Assembly (NCBI GenBank): GCA_001311805.1
Contig: BBCA01000006.1
Location: 21,771 to 85,770, forward strand
Source: Lentibacillus juripiscarius JCM 12147
GTDB lineage: Bacteria > Bacillota > Bacilli > Bacillales_D > Amphibacillaceae
Length of the DNA: 64,000 bases
Direction: 5' to 3'
The translations under genes were made by a program, and so were the position numbers. Positions 40,885 to 51,984 of this stretch are shown here, piece by piece. The notes under the pieces are model-generated. The model did not search any database, had not been told where the DNA came from, and saw nothing but the letters and a program-made list of their open reading frames with translations. Within the stretch, counting starts at the first letter, position 1; every line of letters starts with the position of its first letter.

Positions 40885-41421
40885 CTAATTGAACATCCGT
40901 TTAAATCCAATCTTTTCAATTAACTCTCCGTCATTTAAGGATACGTACTCCATTATATAACGTCCTGCATCATTTTCATAAGTGATTTCCCATGCAGGCA
41001 GCTTGTCATTGGTGATGAGTGCCGGTGTGATTGTAAACAGTGTGCAGTCACTGCAGTTGCTCTGCCAGTCTGCCTTAACGGTCTCTTCCGATATTGTTTC
41101 AGAACGTTCCACCAGTACGGTTTCAGTATCATTTTCAGCAAATGGGTAAAACATAATTGCCGATTGATTATTATCCGTTTCACCGTAAATGACATAATAA
41201 GCATCCTTACCATGGAACCGTTCAATCCGGTTTACTGTGCTCATTTCCGTTTCCTTAATGGCATCCTGTTCCACTTGGTCAAATTCCGCTGTTCGTTCCT
41301 GCTGTGTAGAATAATAAAGGTAAATACCCGTAATGAGACAGGAAATGACAACAAAACATATGATTCCTGTCAGCCACTTCAGCCACGCCGGAATAGTGAA
41401 CCTGGAAAAACGGGGCTTCAT
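40885..41421 (-). CDS. ypmB: YpmB-like membrane-anchored protein (DUF5590)
   Basis: About 178 residues: a short basic N-terminus, one membrane helix (WLKWLTGIICFVVISCLITG) and an extracytoplasmic domain with KDAYYVIYGETDNNQSAIMF and WEITYENDAGRYIMEYVSLN, resembling the PepSY-like fold of YpmB. Function unknown. I prefer ATG 41421 over an upstream GTG at 41430. It lies in its usual place between dinG and aspB. The small ypmA gene often found next to it is not seen. Confidence 0.85.
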   Translation of the reverse strand: MKPRFSRFTIPAWLKWLTGIICFVVISCLITGIYLYYSTQQERTAEFDQVEQDAIKETEMSTVNRIERFHGKDAYYVIYGETDNNQSAIMFYPFAENDTETVLVERSETISEETVKADWQSNCSDCTLFTITPALITNDKLPAWEITYENDAGRYIMEYVSLNDGELIEKIGFKRMFN

Positions 41422-41644
41422 AACTTCCACATCCCATAATTGTTACGCATCACTTCTCCATCCCCCAGTCAAATGCTTCATCTCTTATCACATTTTGGTA
41501 CTTATAGTTTGTTTTCGTGTGCTAATACTAACGTAAGGTTGAAAATAAATAACTGAGCATGTATGTTACAGTATAACAAGCAATATGTTTCATTTTATTT
41601 GTTTCAACAAAAAATTTTCCAGCCCCATTCCATTACCCAACCTT

Positions 41645-41672
41645 ACTGGTGCATTTCAAAAGATGCACCAGT
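41645..41672. terminator. Hairpin between dinG and ypmB
   Basis: Perfect 10-base stem ACTGGTGCAT and ATGCACCAGT with an 8-base loop; the T-run is on the plus strand, but the flanking genes are on the minus strand, so its direction is unclear. The rest of 41422-41703 holds nothing I recognise. Confidence 0.55.
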
Positions 41673-41703
41673 TTTTTACCCTCGGTGCTGGCCGTAAGTT
41701 TCT

Positions 41704-44492
41704 TTAAAACCATTCCTCCGCTTTTTCCAATATTGTCTGTGTGGAGTCAAATGTGACCGGTACACTTGGTATGGAATCGATGAAATATTTACCGTAGCGT
41801 GCTTTCCTGATGCGGGAATCGCACACGAAAACGATTCCGCGGTCTCGTGCAGAACGAATTAATCTGCCAAATCCCTGTTTAAACCGGATAACGGCATCAG
41901 GAAGCGCCAATTCAACAAACGGGTTTTTCCCTTCTTGTTTTAAATGGCTTGATTTGGCTTCATATACAGGGTGATTCGGCGGCTGAAATGGAAGCCTGGC
42001 GATCATGACACAGGACAGATCATCGCCTGGAATATCGACCCCTTCCCAGAAAGAGCTCGTCCCCAGTAAAATGGCATTATCGAATGTTTGGAAGTTCTTT
42101 TTAGCCTTGACCTGCTTCCGCTTGAAATCCCTTGTGCAATCAGCATGTATTTATTTACATCAATTATTTCCTTCAGTAAATAGTAAGCTCTTTTTAGCAT
42201 ATCATACGAAGTAAACAGCACAAGCATTCTGCCATCGGTAATATGTGCCATGGACAGGATTGCTTCGCTGACTGCTGCAACAAATCATCCAGCTTCCCGT
42301 GTTTAATATCAGGAAAATCATCCGGAATCATCAGTTGGACCTGGGTTTCATACGAAAACGGGGATTTGATTTTGGCAGTTAAAGCTTTTTCTTCCGGCAG
42401 CCCTAGTCTGTTTTGCATAAAAGTGAATGAATCCCTCATGGTCAATGTGGCACTGGTTAGAATAATGCTTTCTTTTTGCTGGAAAAAGTCCTCTCTTAGT
42501 AACGGAGCCATGGCAACTGGTTCACTGTACAAATATACTGCGTTCCTTGCCCCGTAAGCTTCAATTTCAATCCATTTCACCTCTTTACTGGCATCATTTG
42601 ATAAAAACAGATGTTCCAGCCGGTCAATAACGGTCTGAAGGTCTTCCATATTTTATTCAGTTCTTCAGCTAGACCTGTATCCATTGTTTCCAACTGTGTG
42701 AGTGGTGAAAGCAAATGAATCAGATCACGAAGATAATAAGTAAGCCTTGTAGCCATTTCTATAACGGTATTCCACTGGTCTGCGTCTCCTCCGTCACCGT
42801 CAAAACGATATTGGATCCGGCCAATGTCACTTAACGATTTATCTTTTTGCCTTTGATCCAGAACATATTGAAACAGCATTCGGAATAAATCATCCGTCTC
42901 ATGTCTCGCCTTTGTAAAAAGGTCATCCCACTTCCCTGCTGCAAACACATCCAGATTATTTGACGCACCACCAAGCAATCGGCTGAGCCAGGAATTCTCT
43001 GACGTCATCCCTATCTGACTGAGCATGTTTTGGGCAAAAACGTAATCAAGTGATGCCCCATAATGTTTTGCTGCTGTTTCTTCCAAATGGTGTGCTTCAT
43101 CAATAATTGCCTTTTTATAAGCAGGCAGCAATTGATAGTCATTGACCATATCCGTACATAATAAGGCATGATTGGTGATCACAATATCTGCTTGTTGCGC
43201 TTTTTTTCGAGCTCGCTGATAATAGGACCGGGCGAATTCCGGTGATGACGGGTCCGTCGTATCTTCCATGTCACTGGAAACTTTTCTGAAAAATATATAG
43301 CCGCTGGATGGAAGCTGGATTTCATCGATATCCCCTGTTTCCGTTTCGGTAAGCCAGACGAGGATCATTGCTTTCGTCAGGATGATGTCGTAGTTGTCCT
43401 CCTGTTCAAAAGTCAAGGCTCGTTCAAATTTCTCAAGGCTGATATAATGCTGCTTCCCTTTTAGCAATGCAACATGGAATGGAAACTGAACAAGATGTCT
43501 TATTAACGGAATCTCATCATCCAGAAGCTGCGACTGGAGCTGGGTCGTATAGGTACTGATGACAATTCGCTTTCGTGACTTGACGGCCTCGTATATGGAA
43601 GGCAGCAAGTATGCAAGCGTTTTGCCCGTTCCTGTTTCTGCTTCAATCAGTGCATGGTTTTGCGACTGAAACGCATCATAAACCGTCTCCGACATATCCC
43701 GCTGCCCATCTCGTCTTTCATAATGGTTCATATGCTGCTGCATAGCCCCGCCCGTCTCGTAAATCGTGTCTAGAAAATGGCCAAAGGAAGTATCCAACAG
43801 GAGCTTTTCCTGTTTCTCATTAGCCCGCTTTCTAACGGCCATACCCCTGTACGTTTCAAATCTTTCATCCTCGTAAACAGAAAAAGCCAGTTTTTGCTTT
43901 TGTTGCTGCAACAGCGAATATAAATCCGAGTTAAGCCCTTTTTCCAACTCGAGCAAATGAGCGATTGTTTCATAAGGCAATGAGTGCAGCTTATTTTTAG
44001 TTCAAGGAATAATTCGGCTGTTACATACGCGTCCATTAAAGCACGGTGCGGCGCTTCATGTTCAATTTGCAGATATCCTGCCAGCTGTTCCAATTTATAA
44101 CTCGGCGCCTGCGGGTAAAGGATCCGTGCAAGTTCTACAGTATCAATCACCTGATTTTCAAGCCGGGAAAAACCATGGGATGCCAATTCCTCATTCAGGA
44201 AACCTAAATCAAACGTCACATTGTGCGCAATCAGCCAGCTATTTTCCAAAAGAGCTGTCAACTCCGATGCTTTGTTCTGAAAAACGGGTGCATGACGCAC
44301 ATCATCATCCGTAATACCTGTCAGATTGGAAATGAATGGCGGGATTGGCCTACTAGGATTCAAAAATGTAGAAAACTCTTCTGTTATGACATCATCTTCA
44401 ATGACAACGATGCCAGCTTCAATAATTTTATCTGCATTCGCAGGTGAATGGCCTGTCGTTTCCAGATCCAATACAACGTATCTATTTTCCAT
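41704..44492 (-). CDS. dinG: DinG-family helicase with N-terminal 3'-5' exonuclease, frameshifted
   Basis: About 929 residues, as in B. subtilis DinG. The N-terminal DEDD exonuclease (YVVLDLETTGHSPANADKII, NVTFDLGFLNEEL, PHRALMDAYVT) is fused to an XPD-like superfamily 2 helicase: Walker A LIEAETGTGKTLAYLLPSIY, DEAH in IIDEAHHLEETAAKHYG, LTSATLTMRDSFTF, and a C-terminal GFGRLIRSARDRG. The cysteines of the XPD iron-sulfur cluster are not obvious, as usual for the Gram-positive form. Frameshifts near 43985, 42645, 42245 and 42125-42005. Role in DNA repair or RNA/DNA processing. Confidence 0.93.
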
Positions 44493-44517
44493 AATGCCAC
44501 CTTACTCTCTTTCAGAG

Positions 44518-44737
44518 GTTGTTCAAAAAGTCCGGTAAAAATGACACTTCGAATTTCTTCGTTGGCTTGCTTTTCCGTTCCTTGGAAAAGAAAAGCCCTA
44601 ATGCTCGCGTGCGATGCGGATTCAGGGTAGCATTCCTTGCGCTCATGTATTAAATTGCATACACTCCGCTACTCGGGAGCTTCGCCGCCTTGAAATTCTT
44701 GGTCCTTTTTATCCTCCTTTTTGAACACGCACTTTAA
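44518..44737. repeat. GTTCAAAAAG-bounded intergenic repeat, long copy
   Basis: About 220 bases between dinG and birA. The left end GGTTGTTCAAAAAGTCCGGT and the complement of the right end AAAGTGCGTGTTCAAAAAGG form terminal inverted repeats followed by (G)ATAAAAA-like sequence on both sides. The interior (CTTCGAATTTCTTCG near the left, CTTGAAATTCTTGGTCC near the right) is also partly inverted. No open frame of note. Related short copies at 10371 and 29766. Confidence 0.75.
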
Positions 44738-44789
44738 TACATGGTGCTCTTCTATTCTTATCAAAAAATGGCGAGCAAAAGCATACTAT

Positions 44790-45777
44790 TCAGTCCCTTT
44801 CACGCAGCCATTCAATTTCGCCTGAATAGACTTTCTTTGTTTCTTTTCCTTCCGTCTGTGCCAGCAGCGCACCGTCCTCGGCAATCCCCAAAAATGTAGC
44901 ATTCAGTGAATTGCGTGCTGTACTAATACGGATTTTTTCGCCAATTTTATAGCCATAGTATTCCCACTTAGCTTTAATAAGAGGAAACCCAGCTTGCATA
45001 AAGGTCTCATACATTTGTTCAAAACGAAGCAAGATTTGCTGAATCAGGTCTTTTACATGGCAGTACTCACCTGTTTCCAGCCTGATGGATGTCGCTTTTT
45101 CTTTTAATGCCGCAGGAAAATCCGTTTCTGTTTGATTGACGTTTATCCCCATTCCGATGACGACATATTGGATCCGGTCCTGTTCAGCCTGCATTTCGGT
45201 CAGTATTCCTGCCGCCTTCTTATGATGAACAAGAATATCATTTGGCCATTTATTTTGGTTCGGCTAATGTATGTTCCGCTAAGACTTCAGCTAATACAGC
45301 AGCCGTCATCAGGGTCAGCTGTGGGGCCAGTGCGGGGTTTATAGCTGGCCGCAATACGATGCTCATCCAGATTCCTTTATTGCTTGCTGAATGCCACTCT
45401 CTGTCCATTCTTCCTTTTCCTAGTGTTTGTTCATCCGCAATAACAACCGTTCCATCCGGAGCACCATTTAAAGCCTCCTGATGGGCAATGGATTGTGTGG
45501 AATCCGCAGTCTGTTTATGTATCATATTTTTCCAAGCCAGTCTGTGCCAAGCCCCCAAAGTATAGTGTTTTCACTGACTTTGTCCGGCGATGTCACAATT
45601 CGATAGCCTTTCCGGCGCACGGCTTCGATAACATATCCGTCTTTCTCCAGTTCTTTCATATGTTTCCAGATAGCACTTCGGGAAATATTCAATTCCTCTG
45701 AAAGTTTTTTGACCAGAGATATAGCTGTTTTCATTTGTGTTTAACAGGTGAATCAGCTGGTATCGTGTGGATGCCAT
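44790..45777 (-). CDS. birA: Bifunctional biotin ligase/biotin repressor BirA, frameshifted
   Basis: Attaches biotin to carboxylases and represses biotin genes. The N-terminal winged helix (YQLIHLLNTNEN, then LSEELNISRSAIWKHMKELE, KDGYVIEAVRRKGYRI) joins the ligase domain (GTVVIADEQTLGKGRMDREW, the biotinyl-AMP motif GRGR-like GKGRMDR, KWPNDILVHHKKAAGILTEM, VVIGMGINVNQ). Shifts near 45700, 45545 and 45245. About 329 residues. ATG 45777 lies inside the end of cca (25-base overlap). Regulatory domain present, so it likely controls biotin supply. Confidence 0.92.
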
Positions 45778-46956
45778 TTTATCCAATCCCTTATTTCGTT
45801 TTTATCATTACTTAAATGACCGGTAACAACTTTCTGTTCAAGTTTGTCCAGCAGTTTCCCCATCCATGGTCCGCCTTTCGCACCCGGGAAAAGCTGCTTT
45901 ATGTCCGTGCCATCTAAAGCTAAATCCTGTTTTGATTTAATTGGCAGCAGCTCATTCATTGCCAGCACATCCCGATAAGTGATGGCCGAATCAAAAAACA
46001 TTCTGGCTAGTGCAGAAAATGCTTTGTAGCAGTTGTTATCAAGCCGATAGACAAGCCACCGGTCAAGCCCGGCAGTCTGGAAATGGGCCATTGCTTCGTG
46101 CAATCCAAGTGCCTCGTGTTTCACTTTATTCGAACATTTCCAGCCCCTCACCCATGCATGGATACTGACGGCGGGTTCCAGTCTGTGAAACATTGCAATA
46201 ACAGCCCCAAATGACTGCAATGGCAGGACCGGCTCCGGAACCCTGTCAATGATATGCGGATAACCTTTCATTATTGGGAGATGTTTGTAAATGGCAGTTG
46301 TGTGTAAATAATCAAGTCCGATCTGCACATTGGCGCCAGCAAAAAAATTTCTCCATTTCATGGGCAATCCGTTCCACAGCGATTGTTTCCATTTCTTGTT
46401 TAGCTGTTTTCATTGCGTCCAATGTCTCTGTAGCAATCGAAAATCCGAGCTGACTCGCAAATCGGACGGCACGAATGATACGCAGTGGGTCTTCCTGAAA
46501 CCGGTCCACCCCATTGCCGACTGTCCGGATTAGTCCCCGCTGAATATCTTTTTGTCCGCCAAATAAATCAATGATGATCCCTTCTTTATCCATCGCGAGC
46601 GCATTCATTGTGAAGTCACGCCGTTTCAGATCTTCATCAATGGTTTGCATGAACTCAACAGAGTCAGGGTGACGCTGGTCTGAATAATCGCCATCCGTTC
46701 GAAATGTCGTCACTTCATACGATTGATGAGCGTGCCGGACAATCACTGTGCCATGTTCCAGCCCGACCGGAATCACTTTGTCGAAAATTTCCTGGACGGC
46801 ATCCGGTGTAGCTGACGTAGCAATATCTATATCGCCAACGTCATGGCCACATAGCAAATCCCGGACACAGCCCCCAACAAAATATGCCTTGTACCCGTGA
46901 CTTTCCAATATATTCAATACATCCGCCGCCTGGGTCAAACGTTCATGTAAACGCAC
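45753..46956 (-). CDS. cca: CCA-adding tRNA nucleotidyltransferase, one frameshift
   Basis: Adds or repairs the CCA end of tRNAs. Head domain: YKAYFVGGCVRDLLCGHDVG with DIDIATSA (catalytic aspartates), then RRDFTMNALAMDKEG and RIIRAVRFASQLGFSIA. After a shift near 46345, AGANVQIGLDYL continues the neck/body, ending in an HPHDTS tail. About 401 residues. The ATG at 46956 lies 24 bases after bshA. Bacillus-type class II enzyme. The gene overlaps birA. Confidence 0.94.
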
Positions 46957-46980
46957 ATTATCACCAATTTTCTAACCTTC

Positions 46981-48101
46981 TTAATGTATTAGTTTATCAT
47001 ATAAATCAGTGTATTGCTGAACAATGGACTTTGAGCAGAATTTTCTCGTGCATGCACGAGTGCGTTACGGGAGAAGCGCTCAAAGTGCTTCCTCATTATG
47101 AAGCAAATCAGTAGCATAGGCTGCAGCACGGTCGGTATCACCGAGCTCAACGATGAATCCTGTCTCATTATGTTTGATTACTTCAGGGATACCGCCGACA
47201 TTCGTACCGATGCAGGGCACCTCACAGGACATTGCTTCAAGGAGTACCAGGCCGAAACTTTCCTTTTCGGACATAAGCAATTTCAAATCAGAAATGGAGA
47301 ACAGATCATTCACATTCTTCTGTTTACCTAAAAAGAGCACATCGTCCGTGAGACCTAATTTTCTCACGAGCTGGTATATGGACGAATACTCCGGACCGTC
47401 GCCTACTAAAAGCAATTTCGCATTCAGTTGATCATGTATCTTGTGAAACGTATAAATAACATCCTCGAGACGTTTCACTTTTCGGAAATTGGATATATGA
47501 ATAATAACTTTATCATTCGGCTTTATTCCATATTGACGGCGAATTCCAGGGAGCGTTTTTTCGTATAGTTCGCTTCATTGACGAAATTATAAATGACCTC
47601 AATTTCTTTTTCTATACCAAGCATTTCTTTCGTTTGCGTGACAAGACTGTTGGAAACAGCTGTGACGGCATCCGATTGTTCAATCCCGTGTTTAATCATT
47701 TTTCGCAATGCGTCGTCAATACCCAACACGGTTATGTCCGTTCCATGCAATGTGGTCACAATTTTGACCTCATGTTCAGCAATGTCCTTTGCCAAAATGG
47801 CGCAGATAGCATGTGGCATTGCATAGTGGACGTGAAGAATATCCAGTTTTTCCTGGTCAATGACCTCTGCCATCTTATTGGCCAGAGCAAGATCAAAAGG
47901 AGGATATTGGAATACAGGATAATGACTGACTTCCACTTCATGATAGTAAATGTTGGGATGAACATGATTCAGCCGAAATGGCAGACTGGATGTAATAAAG
48001 TGTATCTCATGACCAAGTTCTGCCATTTTCATTCCCAATTCCGTGGCAATCACACCTGATCCCCCAAGTGTCGGATAACACGTGATACCTATCTTTTTCA
48101 T
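46981..48101 (-). CDS. bshA: N-acetyl-alpha-D-glucosaminyl L-malate synthase BshA, frameshifted
   Basis: GT4 glycosyltransferase doing the first step of bacillithiol synthesis from UDP-GlcNAc and L-malate. N-terminus [20 protein letters not shown], then [16 protein letters not shown] and [14 protein letters not shown]-terminal half [29 protein letters not shown] and the EX7E motif in [20 protein letters not shown]. Frameshifts near 47555 and 47085; the true C-terminus is [15 protein letters not shown] with stop at 46981. About 373 residues. ATG overlaps the mgsA stop (ATGA). Bacillithiol is the main low-molecular thiol of Bacillaceae. Confidence 0.94.
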
Positions 48102-48519
48102 GGCTGATTACCTTCCTGCTGGATGGGTGTTTTAAATTCCTGCCAATCAAAATCGCCCCTTGCCAATGCTGCAATCATCATTTCAGCGGCTGTACGATTT
48201 GTAGCAAGCGGGATTAAATGAACGTCACATAGCCGCATTAATGCACTGACATCAGGCTCATGCGGTTGTGCTGTTAATGGATCCCTGAAAAAAATGACAC
48301 CATCCATTTCATTGCTGGCAATTTTTGCTCCAATCTGCTGATCTCCGCCAAGCGGCCCCGACTGGAAACGATGGATTGTCAAACCGGTCTCTTCACTTAT
48401 CCGTTTGCCTGTCGTCCCTGTCGCAAACAGCTGATGATTTTTTAATACATGGCTATATGCCACAGTAAAGTGGATGATATCCTCTTTTTTTTGTCGTGTG
48501 CAATCAAAGCAATATTCAT
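48098..48519 (-). CDS. mgsA: Methylglyoxal synthase, one frameshift
   Basis: Converts dihydroxyacetone phosphate to methylglyoxal, an overflow route releasing phosphate. ATG 48519 gives [20 protein letters not shown] after correcting one base in a run of eight A (near 48490); then [31 protein letters not shown] (phosphate binding) and [20 protein letters not shown] with catalytic Asp and His. About 140 residues. Lies between dapB and bshA as in B. subtilis. Confidence 0.95.
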
Positions 48520-48530
48520 CAAAATCCCGC

Positions 48531-49327
48531 CTAATCCAGTATATTTTCCAGCCCATAAACAAGCCTGTCCAGATCGGTTACTTTCTGGACACAAAGTTTA
48601 ACCCCTTCCATGAATGAGGCGCGGTTATAGGAATCGTGCCTGATTGTCAGTCCCTGCCCGGGACCACCGAAAAGCACTTCCTGATGTGCAACGAGACCCG
48701 GAAGCCGGACACTGTGGATATGAATTCCGTCCGTTTCAGCCCCTCTGGCACCTTCAAGAGTTTCTTTTTCCTCCGGGTGTCCCTGCTGCTTGCTTTCCCG
48801 TGTTTCCTGCATCATAGCGGCTGTCTTGACCGCTGTTCCTGAAGGTGCGTCCAATTTCTGGTCATGGTGTTTCTCGATGATTTCTGCATCAGGTAAATAT
48901 TTTGCAGCTGTTTTGGCAAATTGCATCATTAAAACAGCACCAACAGCAAAATTTGGAGCAATAATGCAGCCTGTCCCATGTGTCATCGACAAATCCCTCA
49001 AAGCCTCGAGTTGGTCATCCGAAAAACCCGATGTGCCGACAACCGGATGTATCCCATATAATAAAGCCAGTTTTGTATGTTCGAAGCCTGCACCAGGGAC
49101 AGTTAAGTCAATAAACACATCTGCGTCAATTTCCTGAAAACAAGCTTCCGGATCTTCGTATATTGGAATTTGCAAAGTCGGGAGTCCCTCTATGTCTTTC
49201 ATTTGTTTTCCGCCATTTGTGCGGTCGATGCAAGCGACAAGCTCAAATGATGTATCGCCATCTACCATATGTACGGCTTCGTTGCCCATTTTTCCGCGTG
49301 GACCTGCTATAATTATTTTTTAGTCAT
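48531..49327 (-). CDS. dapB: 4-hydroxy-tetrahydrodipicolinate reductase, one frameshift
   Basis: NAD(P)H enzyme of the diaminopimelate/lysine pathway; its product pathway also supplies dipicolinate for spores. The N-terminal [17 protein letters not shown] is restored by one A in the run near 49315. Catalytic motif [20 protein letters not shown]; also [12 protein letters not shown] and [14 protein letters not shown]. About 265 residues. ATG 49327 follows GGAGGCTAAGC. It is separated by 11 bases from mgsA. Confidence 0.94.
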
Positions 49328-49366
49328 TGCTTAGCCTCCTGTCTGAACTGAGCGGGTTGGAAATTG

Positions 49367-49707
49367 TTAATCTTTTTTTGTCCATCGGTTGCTGTCTCTT
49401 GTTTCAATTTTCCGCATGGATCTGTCGAATGCTTCTGAGAGATCGATATCGAGTGAATTAGCGAAACATGTCAGAACAAAAAGAACATCACCAAGCTCCT
49501 CTTCCATTGTCTTTGGCTGTTCAGAAGCTTTTTTGGTTTTTCCCCATAAAAATGATTAACCTCACGGGCAAATTCCCCGGTTTCTTCACTCAGTCTTGCC
49601 ATTAAACTGAGCGGTGAAAAATAGCCCTCTTTAAATTGTCCTATATATCGATCGACTCTATCCTGGATTTCGCTTGTGTCGTATATCGGTTGTTCCGGTG
49701 CCGGCAT
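49367..49707 (-). CDS. ypjD: MazG-like nucleotide pyrophosphohydrolase YpjD, one frameshift
   Basis: About 113 residues. The MazG metal site EETGEFAREVNHFYG (E-x2-E pattern) pairs, after a shift near 49535, with MEEELGDVLFVLTCFANSLD (E-x2-D). It ends SNRWTKKD. Predicted to hydrolyse noncanonical nucleoside triphosphates. The gene lies 39 bases upstream of dapB, the same arrangement as in B. subtilis. Confidence 0.9.
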
Positions 49708-49881
49708 ATAGAACGCTCCTATCCTGATTTAATTTGATACAATCTCCTATTATGGTAGCTAAAAGGCATCCATTTGACAAATCATAAAGGCTAAAGTTGC
49801 ATTGTTCTTTACGACTAAATTGTCTATAATAGTAAAAGTGCAGTCAGATTTTACGGTAAACGCACATGATTGGAGGGAACA

Positions 49882-50757
49882 ATGATGGTTTTGGATTAAA
49901 ACTGAAAAAATATTGCTTTCATTTTGTTTGGGGCTGCTATTTTTTCATTTGGCATTGTCCATTTTAATATGCAGAACAACCTCGGTGAAGGCGGTTTTAC
50001 TGGTATTACACTTTTGTTTTATTTTATTTGGGGCTGGGACCCTGCTATTTCCAATATCGTCCTTAACGTGCCTGTCTTTTTCATCGGATGGAAGTTCCTT
50101 GGCCGCAATACATTTTTATACACCATCATTGGTACGCTGGCAGTATCCTTATTCCTGTATATTTTTCAAATCAACCCGTTCCAGATGGGTCTGCAGTCTG
50201 ATATGACATTGGTCGCACTGTTCGCAGGGGTATTCATTGGAATTGGCCTCGGTATCATTTTCCGCTATGGTGGTACAACGGGCGGCGTTGACATCATCGC
50301 TAGAATCGTCCATAAATATGTGGGCTGGAGCATGGGCCGGACGATGTTCCTTTTCGACTTTTGTGTCATCGCAACGTCCATTTTCACTTTCCTTGACATG
50401 GTGCAGGGCATGTATACCCTAGTTGCAGTCTATATTGGCGCCAGAGTGATTGATTTTATCCAGGAAGGCGCATATGCAGCGCGCGGAGCTACGATTATTT
50501 CCGGTAAAAATGATCAAATAGCTCAAAATATTATTAAGGAAATGGACCGTGGCGTAACTGTACTGAATGGAAGAGGAAGCTTCACAGGCGAAGACCGGGA
50601 CGTGCTGTATTGCATCGTCGGCAGAAATGAAATTGTCAGACTGAAAAATATTATTAACGATATCGACCCTCAAGCTTTTGTTGCAGTCAGTTCCGTACAT
50701 GATGTGGCTGGAGAAGGGTTTACCCTGGATGAAAATAAAAATCCGTTAAATCATTAA
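49882..50757 (+). CDS. YitT family membrane protein, one frameshift
   Basis: About 291 residues. Several membrane helices (LFGAAIFSFGIVHFNMQNN, GNTLAV-type segments, MTLVALFAGVFIGIGLGIIF) with the YitT motif GGTTGGVDIIARIVHKY, then a cytoplasmic DUF2179 domain (GATIISGKNDQIAQNIIKEM; DRGVTVLNGRGSFTGEDRDV). A frameshift near 49917 in the A-rich start region separates an N-terminal KLKK from the rest. It corresponds by place to B. subtilis ypjC. Function unknown; the family is suspected in transport. TTGGAGGG precedes the start. Confidence 0.88.
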
Positions 50758-50804
50758 ACTTACAAAGAATCCCCTTCTTATAACTGTAATCGAATACCGG
50801 ATGA

Positions 50805-50842
50805 AAAAAGTGTCATACTTCATTAATAATATGACACTTTTT
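50805..50842. terminator. Bidirectional terminator
   Basis: A perfect 13-base stem AAAAAGTGTCATA and TATGACACTTTTT with a 12-base loop between the converging YitT-family and YugP-like genes. Confidence 0.9.
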
Positions 50843-50910
50843 ACGTTTAGCAGCCGATTATAGATATGAAAAGGACGACATTTAATTGCCGTCCCTTCCA
50901 GTGGTTATTA

Positions 50911-51596
50911 TTATTCATTGCTTAAGGTGTAGATCCAGATAAATCTGACCAGTTCTGCAACAGCTACAAGCGCGGCGGCCACATATGTCATGGCAGCGGC
51001 GTTCAGGACTTTTTTTGGTTTCCCGTTCTTCATTATTCCGAATAATCCCGGTTGAAATCATCTGTGTCATGGCTCGGTTGGACGCATCGAATTCAACCGG
51101 CAATGTGACTAACTGGAACAGCACTGCTGCTGACATGAAGATAATCCCAAGCAGAAGCATTTCTGACATGTTAAAAATAATGCCGGCAAATAATAGGAAA
51201 AACGAAATATTTGATCCCTTTGCTGCTGCAGGAGCCAGTGAAGATCTGAAACGCAAAAATGCATAATCCTGTGCATCCTGAATCGCATGGCCGACTTCGT
51301 GTGCTGCAATGGCGGATGATGCCATGGACTGACCATGAAAATTATCGCGTGAAAGGTTCACTGTTTTTTCCTTGGATCATAATGGTCAGACAAGAACCCT
51401 TTTGTTTCCCTAACTTGTACATCAAAGATGCCATTATCATTAAGAATTTTACGGGCAACTTCCGCACCAGTCATATGGGATGATGTTGCCTTTTTGGAAT
51501 ATTTTTATACGTGCTTTTCACTTTGGATTGCGCCCATAACGGTATAATCATTAATAGTGCAATATATACTAAATAGCCACCTAGCCCACCTATCAT
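50911..51596 (-). CDS. Zinc metallopeptidase, YugP family, frameshifted
   Basis: About 228 residues. N-terminal helix (YLVYIALLMIIPLWAQ), then KATSSHMTGAEVARKILNDN, the zinc site AAHEVGHAIQDA, two further membrane segments and the second-glutamate region VEFDASNRAM. The end after a shift near 51020 is VAAALVAVAELVRFIWIYTL. Another shift near 51500. The family is a membrane-embedded Neutral zinc metallopeptidase (DUF2174). It sits between ypjB-like and YitT-family genes, not its B. subtilis location. ATG 51596 after GGAGG. Confidence 0.9.
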
Positions 51597-51659
51597 TGTC
51601 ATTCCTCCATCGATTACGGTATTCTTATAAGGTCAATTATAGTCAAAAACAGTCTCCAG

Positions 51660-51920
51660 TCAACTGTTAGCATCGTCGTCCGACTGCTTCTTTTCCTCTC
51701 CTTTATATTTTTTCCAGCCGACATACGTTAATGTGATGGCAATAGACCCGCCAACGATTCCTACAATCCAGTAGAAAGGGATCATTTTGACATCGCCGGC
51801 TGTCTCTGTAGCTGCATACAGTTGCCGTGCAGAAACAATGGTTGGTGCATTCATCAGCAGGAAGGAGTATATGCCTATAGCAGCAATCAGCATACGCCTT
51901 AAAGTAAAAGTTCTATTCAC
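51660..51920 (-). CDS. Short YpjB-like membrane protein
   Basis: About 86 residues from GTG 51920, which has TGAGGTGA 7 bases upstream. An N-terminal hydrophobic signal-like segment (MLIAAIGIYSFLLMNAPTIV) is followed by a short spacer and a C-terminal membrane helix (FYWIVGIVGGSIAITLTYVG) with a basic WKKYKGEEKK end. B. subtilis ypjB in this place encodes a sporulation protein of about 260 residues with the same ends, so this may be a form lacking the middle domain. Identity by position and topology only. Confidence 0.55.
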   Translation of the reverse strand: MNRTFTLRRMLIAAIGIYSFLLMNAPTIVSARQLYAATETAGDVKMIPFYWIVGIVGGSIAITLTYVGWKKYKGEEKKQSDDDANS

Positions 51921-51984
51921 GGGGGTCACCTCACATAACATCTTTCACTACTAATGTATGTGCAGGTTTCCCAACATATAACAG

